Below the pieces are notes generated by a model. That model searched no databases. It saw only the letters and a list, made by a program, of their open reading frames with translations, and had not been told where the DNA came from. A stretch of 64,000 nucleotides of DNA from Bacillus infantis (GTDB lineage Bacteria; Bacillota; Bacilli; Bacillales; Cytobacillaceae). Shown here piece after piece: positions 63,998-64,000 of this stretch; position 1 is the first letter of the stretch, and each line of letters opens with the position of its first letter. The position numbers and the translations under genes are program-made. The stretch is taken from the NCBI RefSeq assembly GCF_020171945.1, contig NZ_JAIVAP010000002.1, positions 479,206-543,205 of the forward strand. Direction: 5' to 3'.

Positions 63998-64000
63998 ATG
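63998..64000 (+). other. Possible start codon of the next gene at the window edge
   Basis: The window ends in GGGTGGTTTCTAATG: a ribosome-site-like GGGTGG about six bases before ATG. Only the start codon is inside, so the gene cannot be identified. Confidence 0.35.

Noticed and set aside
1..64000. tRNA, rRNA, CRISPR arrays, insertion sequences, prophage or integrase genes
   Set aside because: None recognised. All large frames belong to conserved chromosomal families, and the only repeats are the non-coding hairpin elements.

Overview
The window is a 64 kb chromosomal segment of an endospore-forming, low-to-mid G+C Bacillota bacterium, most like the Bacillaceae. The evidence is near-complete synteny with the Bacillus subtilis comG - gcv - yqh - spoIIIA - acc - xse/isp/dxs - spoIVB/spo0A - bkd stretch. 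Shine-Dalgarno sites are strong, TTG and GTG starts are frequent, and there are recognisable sigma-E, sigma-H and sigma-54 promoters. Genus is not determinable by eye; the B12-dependent genes (nrdJ, mutAB, meaB) point to a Cytobacillus/Mesobacillus-like lineage rather than B. subtilis itself (inference).

Layout. 1-2.95 kb: 3' part of the competence pseudopilus operon (comGB end, comGC-GG), then aroK and yqzE. 3.2-5.7 kb (minus): yqhG and the SNF2-type helicase yqhH. 5.9-10.2 kb: tandem glycine riboswitch with terminator, driving gcvT-gcvPA-gcvPB. 10.4-19.3 kb: rhodanese yqhL, lipM (lipoylation, serving the gcv and bkd systems), B12-dependent ribonucleotide reductase nrdJ with two NrdR boxes, spore photoproduct lyase, yqhO, yqhP, yqhQ, yqhR. 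19.3-21.5 kb: aroQ, papA, efp. About 21.8 kb: a probable 6S RNA gene. 22.0-23.5 kb (minus): a SIMPL-domain protein and a uracil-DNA-glycosylase-like protein. 23.6-28.9 kb: complete spoIIIAA-AH engulfment-channel operon with a consensus sigma-E promoter; spoIIIAD has an apparent ATT start. 29-30.5 kb (minus): a chemoreceptor. 30.7-41.9 kb: accBC, yqhY, nusB, xseAB, ispA, an unassigned structured RNA, dxs, tlyA-type yqxC, ahrC/argR, recN. 42-46.8 kb: spoIVB, spo0A (sigma-H promoter with a 0A box), a FapA-type DUF342 protein, and small minus-strand yycC and yqzF. 46.9-57.8 kb: bkdR and the sigma-54-dependent branched-chain amino/keto acid operon ptb-bcd-buk-lpdV-bkdAA-bkdAB-bkdB. 57.9-63.9 kb: methylmalonyl-CoA mutase mutA-mutB, its chaperone meaB, and brxB.

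How it fits together. Val/Ile/Leu are deaminated (Bcd) and oxidatively decarboxylated (Bkd complex). They are then drained to ATP (Ptb/Buk) or, through propionyl-CoA and methylmalonyl-CoA, to succinyl-CoA (MutAB/MeaB). LipM supplies lipoyl transfer, and AccBC and the branched acyl-CoAs feed lipid synthesis. The sporulation genes span initiation (spo0A), engulfment (spoIIIA), the sigma-K checkpoint (spoIVB) and spore DNA repair (splB).

Most unusual content. (1) A family of about 122-bp repeats sits inside the bkd operon: three tandem copies plus a fragment between lpdV and bkdAA, and one plus a fragment between bkdAB and bkdB. Stems differ between copies but keep base pairing, loops are conserved, and three genes end in a TAG stop that overlaps the first bases of a repeat. 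(2) A multi-stem RNA of about 185 nt lies in the ispA-dxs gap. (3) The probable 6S RNA lies downstream of efp. (4) Unusual start sites occur at spoIIIAD (ATT), the UDG-like gene (CTG) and mutA (hairpin between SD and ATG). (5) Several genes expected from B. subtilis synteny are absent at their usual places: sinIR-tapA-sipW-tasA, mntR and folD.
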